Assembly: GCA_965199845.1 (NCBI GenBank)
Contig: CBDATZ010000024.1
Location: forward strand, 62,001 to 126,000
DNA length: 64,000 nt
Direction of reading: 5' to 3'
Origin: Ilyomonas sp965199845
GTDB taxonomy: Bacteria > Bacteroidota > Bacteroidia > Chitinophagales > Chitinophagaceae
The first letter of the stretch is position 1. Each line of letters starts with the position of its first letter. Below, in pieces: positions 56,455 to 64,000 of this stretch. The notes below the pieces were generated by a model that had not been told where the DNA came from, ran no database searches, and saw nothing but the letters and a program-made list of their open reading frames with translations. A program made the translations under genes and the position numbers.

Positions 56455-57185
56455 TTTCCATCTCATTAATAGTGACTATGCTGGCACTAGCGTCTTTTGT
56501 AGCAATTATTAATTACAAAAGAAAACAGGAAACCTATTTACGTGAGAAGATTCAAAGAGAAGAAGAATTTAACAAGCAATTACTACGATCGCAAATTGAA
56601 GTTCAGGAATCTACATTTGCTGCATTAAGCAAAGAATTACATGATAACATCGGGCAATTACTTAGCACAGCTAAACTTTTACTTGGTATTTCTGAACGCA
56701 GCATTCTTCAGCCACCAGATACGTTTTTTACTGCTGGAGAGACTGTTGGAAAAGCAATTATTGAGTTACGGGCTTTGTCAAAATCTCTCAGCAAAGAATG
56801 GCTGGAACAATTTGATTTAATCCAGAATCTTGAAACAGAAGTTACAAGAATAAATTCAACAAAGATTCTTCAGATAATCTTTGAACATCCTAATAAACTG
56901 GATTTGGATTCAGATAAGCAAATAATGTTATTCAGAATTCTTCAAGAAGCAATTCAAAATGTGATTAAACACTCAAATGCAACAAGAATTGATATAAATA
57001 TTATACAAACTAAAGTGGAATTAGAAGCAACAATTCAAGATAACGGAAATGGCTTTGATATAAAGAAAATGAGCGAGGGACTTGGAATAAATAATATGAA
57101 GCAGCGAACAAAGTTATTGAACGGTATAATTACCTGGCTTAGCTCCGATAGTGGAAGCCAGGTAATTGTAAAACTGAATATTTAA
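56418..57185 (+). CDS. Sensor histidine kinase, HisKA_3 (NarX/LiaS) type
   Basis: 255 residues: one N-terminal membrane helix (about 10-30), a short coiled coil, a HisKA_3 domain with LSKELHDNIGQLLSTAKLLLG (phospho-acceptor His in ELHDN, near residue 75) and a HATPase domain (LFRILQEAIQNVIKHS; IQDNGNGFDI; GLGINNMKQR). Kinases of this class normally work with a LuxR-type regulator; none is adjacent, so it is an orphan in this window. It completes the operon with the membrane protein before it. Confidence 0.9.
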   Translation: MFQISEEIYSTIISISLIVTMLALASFVAIINYKRKQETYLREKIQREEEFNKQLLRSQIEVQESTFAALSKELHDNIGQLLSTAKLLLGISERSILQPPDTFFTAGETVGKAIIELRALSKSLSKEWLEQFDLIQNLETEVTRINSTKILQIIFEHPNKLDLDSDKQIMLFRILQEAIQNVIKHSNATRIDINIIQTKVELEATIQDNGNGFDIKKMSEGLGINNMKQRTKLLNGIITWLSSDSGSQVIVKLNI

Positions 57186-57457
57186 TCTTAAAACTTTCTT
57201 TGTCACATAGTTTATGTTTTTAAATTGGTTCAATGAATTTGAACATTTGAACATAGTAGTTATAAAGGCAAAATTGGGATGATCTTAGTGAAGACACTTT
57301 AAATTTATTTTATTTAATAAATTACTATTTAGATTAGAATCCATTGGTGAACTTGATTTGACAGCTATTAATAAGAAAGTTGTGTCGAGAGTTTGTGTCT
57401 CAGTTGCGGATTCGAACGTAACAAATTAAGTTCATGATAATAGAGTTGGCTTTTTCT

Positions 57458-57718
57458 GGGGGCAAGTTTCGGGGCAAAGTTTAAAAACGGTGGATAGGAA
57501 TGCGATTCAATTCAAAGGCTTATAATGTATATTCGAATCCCTTCGCCCGCTCCATTAAGAATATTTTCCTAGTCCAATAATGTACAAAAACCCTTGATTT
57601 TGCAGCGTTTTGATGTTATCATGGTTCCATTCCATCCATTGTGGTAGGAATAAATCCAACCGTTTTTAGGGCATTTATGGGGGCAGTTTTTTCTATCCAT
57701 AATCGTGTTGCCCCCAAA
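57458..57718 (+). promoter_or_regulatory. Attachment region of the P4-type integrase (arm-like repeats around a tRNA-Gly core)
   Basis: GGGGGCAAGTTT (57458) and GGGGCAAAGTTT (57471) lie left of the tRNA-Gly fragment; TGGGGGCAGTTTT (57678) and the inverted GTTGCCCCCAAA (57707) lie right of it. Repeats on both sides of a core are the layout of a complete attP rather than of a half site. Confidence 0.45.
57532..57554 (+). tRNA. tRNA-Gly, 3' fragment (integration core)
   Basis: T loop TTCGAAT, T-stem 3' strand CCCTT, acceptor 3' strand CGCCCGC, discriminator T and encoded CCA. The acceptor strand and U73 fit tRNA-Gly. The 5' side of the T stem is missing (GTATA cannot pair), so this is only the 3' end, the usual core for P4-type integrases. 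Confidence 0.65.
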
Positions 57719-57734
57719 CCGAAATGAGAATGCA

Positions 57735-58919
57735 ATGCCCCTAACTGATATGCTCTGCCGGAATGCGAAGCCCAAAGCTAAATCGTACAAGATTTTCGAT
57801 GCAGGAGGCTTGTATCTTGAGATAACACCAACCGGTAGCCGCTATTGGCGCTTGAAATATCATATTCTAGGCAAAGAAAAACGTCTCTCATTAGGTGCTT
57901 ACCCTTTAACACCTCTAATCGAGGCAAGGGAAAAGAGAGACAAGGCAAAGAAATCTATAGAAAGATTCATTGACCCTTCTCTCGAACGGCAAGAAGAAAA
58001 ACGAATCGCCAAAGTTAAAGCGGCGCAAACCTTTGAACTAGTTGCCCGGGAATGGCATAAGCTTAATTTTAAAACCTGGTCGCTCTCTCATGCCAACAAC
58101 ATCATTTACCGCTTGGAGAAAGAAGTCTTTCCGCAAATAGGTCATTTGCCAATGACGGCTATCACCCCTCCCCTCATTTACGCCTGTTTACAAAAAATCG
58201 AAGATCGTGGCGCACACGAAATGGCACGCCGTGCTTTGCAAATGTGTGGACAGGTCTTTCGTTATGCTGTTGTCACCGGCAGAGCAGATACTGATATGAC
58301 GAGAGATTTGAAAGGCTCATTGAAAAAATTTACACGGGGTCATTTTGCTTCCATCGACGTTGATGAATTGCCTGCCCTTGTAAGAAAAATAAATAACAAT
58401 GACGCACGGCTGTTCAAGCAGACAACGCTTACACTAAAAATGATGTTGCTGACCTTTGTACGAACGAGCGAACTTATTGAAGCGACTTGGGATGAATTCA
58501 ATTTTGAAAAGGCAGTTTGGAATATACCGGCGGAACGCATGAAAATGCGTGAACCGCATATTGTTCCCCTGTCAAAACAGACTCTTGAAATTTTGGAAGA
58601 GTTAAAAGAAATGAATGGCAGCAGAAAATATGTTTTTCCGAGCATTTTTCGACCTGAAAAGCCAACCAGTAATGGCGCGATACTTAGTGCCTTAAAACGT
58701 TTAGGCTATAAGAACAAAATGACAGGACATGGCTTTCGTTCGTTGGCGATGAGTACCATCAAAGAAAAACTCGGCTACCAGCATGAAGTTGTAGACAGAC
58801 AGTTAGCACACCTGCCCCGCAGCAAAATTGACAAGGCTTATGACCGCGCGAAATTCTTACCCCAACGCAAACAGATGATGCAAGAATGGGCGAATTATAT
58901 TGATGAGCTCAACAGCTAA
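57735..58919 (+). CDS. P4-type tyrosine integrase
   Basis: 394 residues from the ATG at 57735 (the frame is open to 57705, but family proteins start near MPLTDMLCRNAKPK). DUF4102-type N-terminal domain (YKIFDAGGLYLEITPTGSRY, EKRLSLGAYPL), core-binding domain, and a catalytic domain with Arg in TFVRTSELIEATWDEF, His-x-x-Arg in HGFRSLAMS, a second His in RQLAHLPRS and Tyr in DKAYDRAKFLPQR. These enzymes integrate islands and satellite phages into tRNA 3' ends, which agrees with the tRNA-Gly fragment 180 bases upstream. Confidence 0.95.
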   Translation: MPLTDMLCRNAKPKAKSYKIFDAGGLYLEITPTGSRYWRLKYHILGKEKRLSLGAYPLTPLIEAREKRDKAKKSIERFIDPSLERQEEKRIAKVKAAQTFELVAREWHKLNFKTWSLSHANNIIYRLEKEVFPQIGHLPMTAITPPLIYACLQKIEDRGAHEMARRALQMCGQVFRYAVVTGRADTDMTRDLKGSLKKFTRGHFASIDVDELPALVRKINNNDARLFKQTTLTLKMMLLTFVRTSELIEATWDEFNFEKAVWNIPAERMKMREPHIVPLSKQTLEILEELKEMNGSRKYVFPSIFRPEKPTSNGAILSALKRLGYKNKMTGHGFRSLAMSTIKEKLGYQHEVVDRQLAHLPRSKIDKAYDRAKFLPQRKQMMQEWANYIDELNS

Positions 58920-58923
58920 ATCA

Positions 58924-59205
58924 CTAAGGCGCTTTTTGAACTCGCTGTATGTGTAGAATCTTGAAATCCCCGAGATTAGTTCCTCGTACATCTACTACTG
59001 CATCTTCATTGAAATCATTTGGATTGTTTCTTTCTCTGAAATTGATAATAACTTGAATAATACTGTCGATATAATTTATGACAGTAGCTGAAATCTGCGC
59101 AATTACTATATCAGGAGGAGGTGCTTCCATCTCTTGAATATATTTTTGGGCTGCAGATGAATTTACAACATATTCTATTGCTTGAACTAACGATTGTGTT
59201 TTCAT
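58924..59205 (-). CDS. Small hypothetical protein
   Basis: 93 residues: SLVQAIEYVVNSSAAQKYIQ, then ISATVINYIDSIIQVIINF and a hydrophilic C-terminal part (DAVVDVRGTNLGDFKILHIQ). No family recognised. It converges with the integrase gene, 4 bases apart, and sits on AT-rich DNA unlike the polymerase genes to the right. Could be cargo of the island. Confidence 0.5.
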   Translation of the reverse strand: MKTQSLVQAIEYVVNSSAAQKYIQEMEAPPPDIVIAQISATVINYIDSIIQVIINFRERNNPNDFNEDAVVDVRGTNLGDFKILHIQRVQKAP

Positions 59206-59336
59206 TGAACTTGTTTTTAAAATGTTATCTCATATTAATGGCTTGTGACAATTGTAAAAATGGATTTTATTTTTAATAAAAAAACGAGGTTTTTCCCGTT
59301 TATTTACCCGTATTTTTATCGCTGAATATTGCGGTT

Positions 59337-59612
59337 ATGAGTATTGGCACAAAAGATCGATTTGAACTTGATTTCAATGCCGGAAAAATCAGAGTGCAGG
59401 AACACACCATTAACCAATACCGGATTTTCCGTGTCGCCTTCTCTGATAAAAGAGCACCATTGACAATAACAAGAGCAGTCCATGCCGAAGCTTTTGGATT
59501 TTGGACATCTGTGCCGGAAGGACGGCAACACGAAGCCGAAGAAGTCGGTGCAATCATTTCTCAATATCTTGCATCACACGACAACAACCAACCAAGCGAT
59601 GTGTTATTATAA
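59337..59612 (+). CDS. Small protein preceding SRAP in the repair cassette
   Basis: 91 residues; compact and soluble: FELDFNAGKIRVQEHTINQY, KRAPLTITRAVHAEAFGFW, VPEGRQHEAEEVGAIISQYL. No known domain is recognised. Its end overlaps the SRAP start by 14 bases, so the two are co-expressed and probably act in the same repair process. The DNA is more GC-rich than most of the window from here on. Confidence 0.75.
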   Translation: MSIGTKDRFELDFNAGKIRVQEHTINQYRIFRVAFSDKRAPLTITRAVHAEAFGFWTSVPEGRQHEAEEVGAIISQYLASHDNNQPSDVLL

Positions 59613-60414
59613 CGGGCAGAAGGTGACAAGGGCTGAATTCATCCGGCTGAAACAACTGGAAAAAGAAATCGCCAAATATGATTTCTTGGAAAACGATCTG
59701 CAAACAGGCTTTGACTATGCCAGCACCGCTGTGTTGAAGCGGTATCCTGACCGGGAAGACTTTGACATCGTCAAAATGGAATGGGGATTTATCCCGCATT
59801 ATTTGAAGACACGCGATGACGTCAATCGCATGCGCTTAGGTTATTATGATGCAGATAAAAATTTTAACCCGCCGATGCTGACCCTCAATGCCATCGGCGA
59901 AGAAATCCTGTTTCCGAATAAAATATACCGGGATGCAGCTCTGCACAGACGGTGCCTTGTGTTGTCCACCGGGTTTTATGAATGGCGGCATATTTTCCCG
60001 TTAAACAAGCGGACAGGCAAGCCTGTCAAGACAGCAATAAAATACCCTTATTATATTTCGCTCAAAGACAAGGAATATTTTTATATGGCGGGCATCTGGC
60101 AGCCCTGGACTGATAAGGCAACGGGCGAATACGTGGAAACATCTTCCATTGTTACGACTTCCGCCAAAGGGCACCTTCTCATGTCGCAAATCCACAACTC
60201 GAAAAAAAGAATGCCGGTTATTTTAAATGATGATCTTGCCTATGAATGGTTATTCGATCATTTGTCAGAAACAAGGATTTTACAATTGGCGGCGACACAA
60301 TTTCCGTCGGATGGTATGCAGGCTTACCCGATTACCAAAGACTTTAGGAGCGCCTTGGAGCCAACTAAAGCTTTTCACTATGAAGACCTGCCGGAACTGG
60401 CAATGAGCGTTTGA
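59599..60414 (+). CDS. SRAP domain protein (HMCES/YedK-like abasic-site sensor)
   Basis: 271 residues from the ATG at 59599, which places the catalytic Cys at residue 2 (MCYYNG); a longer frame to 59482 exists but would hide it. Conserved SRAP features: Asn near the N-terminus, STGFYEWRH (catalytic Glu), and QIHNSKKRMPVIL (His). SRAP proteins form a thiazolidine crosslink with abasic sites in single-stranded DNA and shield them during replication. Its place beside two specialised DNA polymerases fits a lesion-tolerance cassette. An insertion (NKIYRDAALHRRCLVLS and nearby loops) is typical of the bacterial form. Confidence 0.93.
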   Translation: MCYYNGQKVTRAEFIRLKQLEKEIAKYDFLENDLQTGFDYASTAVLKRYPDREDFDIVKMEWGFIPHYLKTRDDVNRMRLGYYDADKNFNPPMLTLNAIGEEILFPNKIYRDAALHRRCLVLSTGFYEWRHIFPLNKRTGKPVKTAIKYPYYISLKDKEYFYMAGIWQPWTDKATGEYVETSSIVTTSAKGHLLMSQIHNSKKRMPVILNDDLAYEWLFDHLSETRILQLAATQFPSDGMQAYPITKDFRSALEPTKAFHYEDLPELAMSV

Positions 60415-60421
60415 TTTATCT

Positions 60422-61600
60422 CTATGCCATCGGCTTTCTTTTCTTTTCATCATAGCCTGCCGCCCGCATAACGAAACTTTCCCCAAAGCGTTTCTTCACG
60501 CTGTCAATCGCCTGATAGAGGTTGATCATTTCTGCCTTGTCGTCAAAGAGGCTGATCTGGTAATTGCCAGGGATAAGGTCGGTAAAACGAATGCCAACCA
60601 GCCTTACCAGCATCCGGCGTTCATAGAGGGCTTTAAACAACTCCTTAGCTGTCCTTAAAAGTATGTGGTCAGCATTGGTATAAGGAATCGAAATCTGCTT
60701 CGTAAACGTCTCAAAATTCGAGTAGCGCAGCTTGACCGTCACACAGCCCGTCAGCCGGTTTTGCTGACGCAGATCAAAGGCAATCTTTTCTGTCATGCGC
60801 ACCAGTTCACCATTGAGGAAGTTGAGATCAGTTGTGTCTTGCTGAAAAGTGTTTTCGGTCGAGATGGATTTTTGCTCGTGAAACGGGACAACCGGGGATT
60901 CGTCAATGCCATGCGATTTGCGCCAGAGGTCACTGCCTCCTTTGCCCAACAGGTTTTGCAGCATAATAACAGGGATTTCGCTTAAGGTCTTAACGGTTTC
61001 AATGCCCATTTTTAACAGCTTGTAGCCCGTTTCCTTCCCAACACCTGGCAACTTCATAATACTCAATGGTGCAAGGAAGCTTTTTTCATTGCCAAAAGCG
61101 ATCTCAATTTGCCCGTTGGGTTTCACTTCATTAGTGGCGACTTTGCTGATGAGCTTGTTAGCTGCCAAACCATATGACACCGGCAAACCGCTTTCCTTCA
61201 AAACTTTCTTTTTCAGATCATCCGTAAAACGGCTGCAGCCAAAGAATTTATCCATGCCGGTGAGGTCAATATAAAACTCGTCAATGCTGGCTTTTTCAAC
61301 AACCGGCACGGTATCCCTGATCACATCTGTGACCAGCCTGGAATACTGGCTATAGGCTTCAAAATCACTTTTGACGATAATCGCATGGGAACATAACCGC
61401 ATGGCGTGGCGCATGGGCATGGCACTATGAATACCGAACTTCCGCGCCTCATAGCTGCAAGCAGCGACAACGCCCCGGTCGCTGCTGCTCCCAATTAGGA
61501 TCGGCTTATTTTTGAGCTTCGGATTGCGCAATTGCTCGACTGACACGAAAAACGCATCGAGGTCGAAATGGGCGATATGTCTATCCTGCGTTATCAGCAT
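60422..61600 (-). CDS. Y-family DNA polymerase (DinB/Pol IV-like)
   Basis: 392 residues. Palm aspartates in HFDLDAFFVSVEQL (Asp13, Asp15) and KASIDEFYIDLTG (SIDE motif), steric-gate region FFVSVEQ, HhH segment MKLPGVGKETGYKLLKMGI, and a little-finger domain ending at ARYDEK-like AAGYDEKKRKPMA. Y-family enzymes copy past damaged bases. Its ATG overlaps the stop of the DnaE-type polymerase gene by one base (TGATG), so both are translated from one message. It converges with SRAP, 7 bases apart. Confidence 0.95.
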   Translation of the reverse strand: MLITQDRHIAHFDLDAFFVSVEQLRNPKLKNKPILIGSSSDRGVVAACSYEARKFGIHSAMPMRHAMRLCSHAIIVKSDFEAYSQYSRLVTDVIRDTVPVVEKASIDEFYIDLTGMDKFFGCSRFTDDLKKKVLKESGLPVSYGLAANKLISKVATNEVKPNGQIEIAFGNEKSFLAPLSIMKLPGVGKETGYKLLKMGIETVKTLSEIPVIMLQNLLGKGGSDLWRKSHGIDESPVVPFHEQKSISTENTFQQDTTDLNFLNGELVRMTEKIAFDLRQQNRLTGCVTVKLRYSNFETFTKQISIPYTNADHILLRTAKELFKALYERRMLVRLVGIRFTDLIPGNYQISLFDDKAEMINLYQAIDSVKKRFGESFVMRAAGYDEKKRKPMA

Positions 61601-64000
61601 CAGCCTAAATTGTCGTAACTGCGTTTCTTATAACCCACCTTTGCCATGCGTTGCACTTCCAGGCTGTGCACCCCAAAATCCGCCACTACCTTGCCCGTTA
61701 CGCGGTAAAAGCCGGTAGTATGCAGGGGATAGTTAAGGGCTGCATCAGGAAAATGAACGGTATCTATCCAGTCCAGGTTCTTATCAACGAAAGTTCCAAA
61801 GAACATCTCCGCACTGTTTTTCGTTACGACATGCTTGCGGGCGATGAAGTAAACAAGACATGTTACCGACTTGCCCAAATGGACAGCCATGTCTTTAGAC
61901 AACACATAGTTATCCGGTTCGTCATCCACCATTGCAAACGGGTTGCTTAGCGTGAAGCCTAAAATTTCCATTTCATCATAGAGATCATCTAAAGGGTTAT
62001 CCCTTAGCACCGGCAGTTCAAATTCAAGCGGCGGTTCGGCGAACAAGGCTTGCCCGCCATGCACGACCGCCTTGTTCTTTTGCTGCAAGAAATTGGCTTC
62101 CCACAACAGGCGTTTTTTGGATTTTCCGGTAAAGCGGAACGCACCGACACTGACCAGTGTATTGAGTTGCTCAAGCCCCGTATTGGTGCGTTCGATAAAG
62201 TCCTGCAAATGCAAATAAATGCCGTTGGCTTGCCGCTCTTCCAGAATAGTTTCCACCAGCTTGTTTTGCAGCCCTTTGATATGGATAAAACCGGTATGGA
62301 CCACACTGCCTTTTATGTTGGTAAATTCATCGCTGTTATTGACACAAGGGGCTTTGATCTCACCACCTGTTTTAAGCAGTTCGAGGAAATAAAGTTCCCG
62401 TGAATAAAACCCGCCGAAATTGTTGATCACACTCACCATGAATTCCTTGGGATAGTAGGTTTTTAAATACAGGCTCATATAGCTTTCGACGGCAAAACTT
62501 GCCGAATGCGCCTTATTGAAACTGTAACCGGCAAAGCTTTCCATCTGCCGCCACACTTCAGCCGCCAGTTCATCGGAATGCCCGAGGTTTTTGCAATTGG
62601 ATAGGAACTTCTGTTTGATCGCAAGAAACTGGTTGTTCGAGCGGTATTTGCCACTCATGGCGCGGCGTAAAATATCGGCTTCACCCAAAGTCAGCCCCGC
62701 GAAATAGTGCCCGATCTTGATGACGTCTTCCTGGAATACCATGACGCCGAAGGTTTCGCTGAGATGCTCTTCAAACAGCGGGTGCGGGTAACTGATCTTA
62801 TCCCGGTTATGAAAGCGTGAAATATATTCGCGCATCATGCCGCTTTGCGCGACCCCGGGACGGATAATACTGCTTGCCGCCACAAGGGTAATATAGTCGT
62901 CACACCGCAACTTTTTTAAGAGTTGCCGCATGGCAGGACTTTCGATATAGAAGCAGCCAATCGTATTGGCTTCACGGATCTGCCGTTTGATGGCGTCGTT
63001 ATTCTTGAAACTGGCGACATCATGGATATTGATGTCAACGCCTTGGTTGTCTCGGATCAGCCGCAGGCTTTCCTTGATATGCCCCAAGCCGCGCTGGCTC
63101 AAAATGTCAAACTTGTTAATGCCGATATCCTCTGCCACGAACATATCCATCTGCACCCCGGCAAAGCCTTTTGGCGGCATGAAGGACGTTGCATAGGTAT
63201 GCAGTTTTTCTTCCGTTATCAACATACCGCAGGGATGAATGGAAAGATGATTTGGGAAGTTTTTTAATAGCGCACCGTAACGCAGGATCATTGCACCGAT
63301 CTTGTCTTCCGCCCTGTTATCGCGTTGCAGGATTTTGATTTCATCTGTCGGCAAGCCGAAGACTTTACCCAACTGCAAAATGATGGCGTCATGCTGAAAG
63401 GTGGAATACGAGCCAAGCAGCGCGACATGGTTCCTGCCATACCTCTTGAACACATAATCAATCACTTCATCACGGTCCGTCCACGAAAAATCAATATCAA
63501 AATCGGGCGGGCTGGTTCGCTCCGGGTTAAGGAAACGCTCAAAATACAAGTTGAGTTCAATCGGGTCGACATCGGTGATTTTGAGGCAATAGGCGACAAT
63601 CGAATTGGCGCCGCTGCCGCGCCCGACATAGTAAAAGCCGCAGGATGCGGCGTAACGCACGATATCCCAATTGATAAGGAAATAAGCATTGAAACCGAGG
63701 TCATTGATGATTGCCAATTCCTTTTCCAGCCGTGCCAGCGCGACTTTGTTCTTCTTACCATAGCGGTATGAAAACCCGTCTTTTGCCAGCTTGGCAAGTA
63801 ACACCCTGTCATCTTCCTTGGTCGCGCTAAAGCATTGCTTGTTCTTATCAGTGGAAAAATCCATCGTAATGGAACAGGCATCGAGCAGTTTGTACGTGTT
63901 GGTAATGATAAAGGGAAAATCTCGAAAAGCTTCCAGCAAAGCGGACGGTGACAGAAAGATTTCCCGCGCATCTGCTTGCGCTGTTTCCGGCAGCATGGAC
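61600..64000 (-). CDS. DnaE-type (C-family) DNA polymerase III alpha subunit, partial
   Basis: The frame runs off the right edge, so the N-terminal PHP domain is mostly missing. The visible 800 residues include the palm motif YYVGRGSGANSIVAYCL, the two catalytic aspartates in PPDFDIDFSW, fingers (SGMMREYISRFHN, VFQEDVIKIGHYFAGL), YSFNKAHSASFAVESYMS and a C-terminal OB-like tail. It is shorter than replicative DnaE after the fingers, and its pairing with a Y-family polymerase resembles the ImuC/DnaE2 partners of mutagenesis cassettes. That it is error-prone is inference. It leads the two-gene operon with the Y-family polymerase. Confidence 0.93.
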   Translation of the reverse strand, partial: SMLPETAQADAREIFLSPSALLEAFRDFPFIITNTYKLLDACSITMDFSTDKNKQCFSATKEDDRVLLAKLAKDGFSYRYGKKNKVALARLEKELAIINDLGFNAYFLINWDIVRYAASCGFYYVGRGSGANSIVAYCLKITDVDPIELNLYFERFLNPERTSPPDFDIDFSWTDRDEVIDYVFKRYGRNHVALLGSYSTFQHDAIILQLGKVFGLPTDEIKILQRDNRAEDKIGAMILRYGALLKNFPNHLSIHPCGMLITEEKLHTYATSFMPPKGFAGVQMDMFVAEDIGINKFDILSQRGLGHIKESLRLIRDNQGVDINIHDVASFKNNDAIKRQIREANTIGCFYIESPAMRQLLKKLRCDDYITLVAASSIIRPGVAQSGMMREYISRFHNRDKISYPHPLFEEHLSETFGVMVFQEDVIKIGHYFAGLTLGEADILRRAMSGKYRSNNQFLAIKQKFLSNCKNLGHSDELAAEVWRQMESFAGYSFNKAHSASFAVESYMSLYLKTYYPKEFMVSVINNFGGFYSRELYFLELLKTGGEIKAPCVNNSDEFTNIKGSVVHTGFIHIKGLQNKLVETILEERQANGIYLHLQDFIERTNTGLEQLNTLVSVGAFRFTGKSKKRLLWEANFLQQKNKAVVHGGQALFAEPPLEFELPVLRDNPLDDLYDEMEILGFTLSNPFAMVDDEPDNYVLSKDMAVHLGKSVTCLVYFIARKHVVTKNSAEMFFGTFVDKNLDWIDTVHFPDAALNYPLHTTGFYRVTGKVVADFGVHSLEVQRMAKVGYKKRSYDNLG

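Noticed and set aside
57501..57554. A complete tRNA gene ending at 57554
   Set aside because: Only the T loop and 3' strand are present; the 5' side does not form the T, anticodon or acceptor stems.
1..64000. CRISPR array
   Set aside because: No regularly spaced direct repeats with unique spacers were seen on reading; the short repeats found are clustered without spacers of CRISPR size.

Overview
The window looks like a chromosomal segment of a Bacteroidota bacterium, most likely Chitinophagaceae. This rests on a SusC/SusD pair, LytS/LytTR signalling, FtsX-type permeases in tandem, bamA followed by two ompH genes, a DUF5117-type metalloprotease, an AT-rich background and extended intergenic repeats. 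The genus cannot be told from sequence alone.

Layout. 1-2999: tail of one and all of a second FtsX/MacB-type permease. 3421-13437: a complete high-affinity potassium uptake (Kdp) cassette: an NtrC-type response regulator, a structured leader, a 26-codon membrane mini-ORF, kdpF, kdpA, kdpB, kdpC, a broken outer-membrane barrel, a stand-alone KdpD sensor half and a separate HAMP/PAS histidine kinase. 14055-24586: mixed chromosomal genes (class C beta-lactamase-like hydrolase, S41 peptidase with a LytS/LytTR pair, a large HEAT/cytochrome c protein, a small membrane protein, a dolichol-phosphate-mannose-synthase-like glycosyltransferase, a DnaQ-like exonuclease). 24751-33887: a glucan-use locus (GH144-like glucanase, SusD, SusC, then a lipoprotein and a GH9 enzyme on the other strand). 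34038-49468: metalloprotease, a 37-residue membrane peptide, a DUF1569 protein, an RND efflux set (acrB, acrA, tolC) with a palindromic element between acrA and acrB, two OmpH/Skp chaperones, BamA, and a lipoprotein of unknown role.

From about 49868 to the right edge the sequence is accessory. A 3' fragment of tRNA-Leu(UAA) marks one integration end, followed by a tyrosine recombinase, an excisionase-like HTH protein, a PHP-plus-SMC-like ATPase resembling TrlF-type proteins (possible defence role), and an unrecognised three-gene set ending in an orphan NarX/LiaS-type histidine kinase. A tRNA-Gly 3' fragment and a P4-type integrase open a second, visibly more GC-rich segment carrying a mutagenesis/repair cassette: SRAP (HMCES/YedK), a Y-family polymerase and a DnaE-type polymerase that runs off the window.

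A recurring oddity is a set of single-base frameshifts in otherwise well conserved genes (porin 9519-10609, tolC 42478-43820, ompH 44063-44690, perhaps 55197-55812). Every one is healed by removing one base, mostly from a short homopolymer. This points to indel errors in the assembly or to recent decay, and it affects how several envelope genes should be read.
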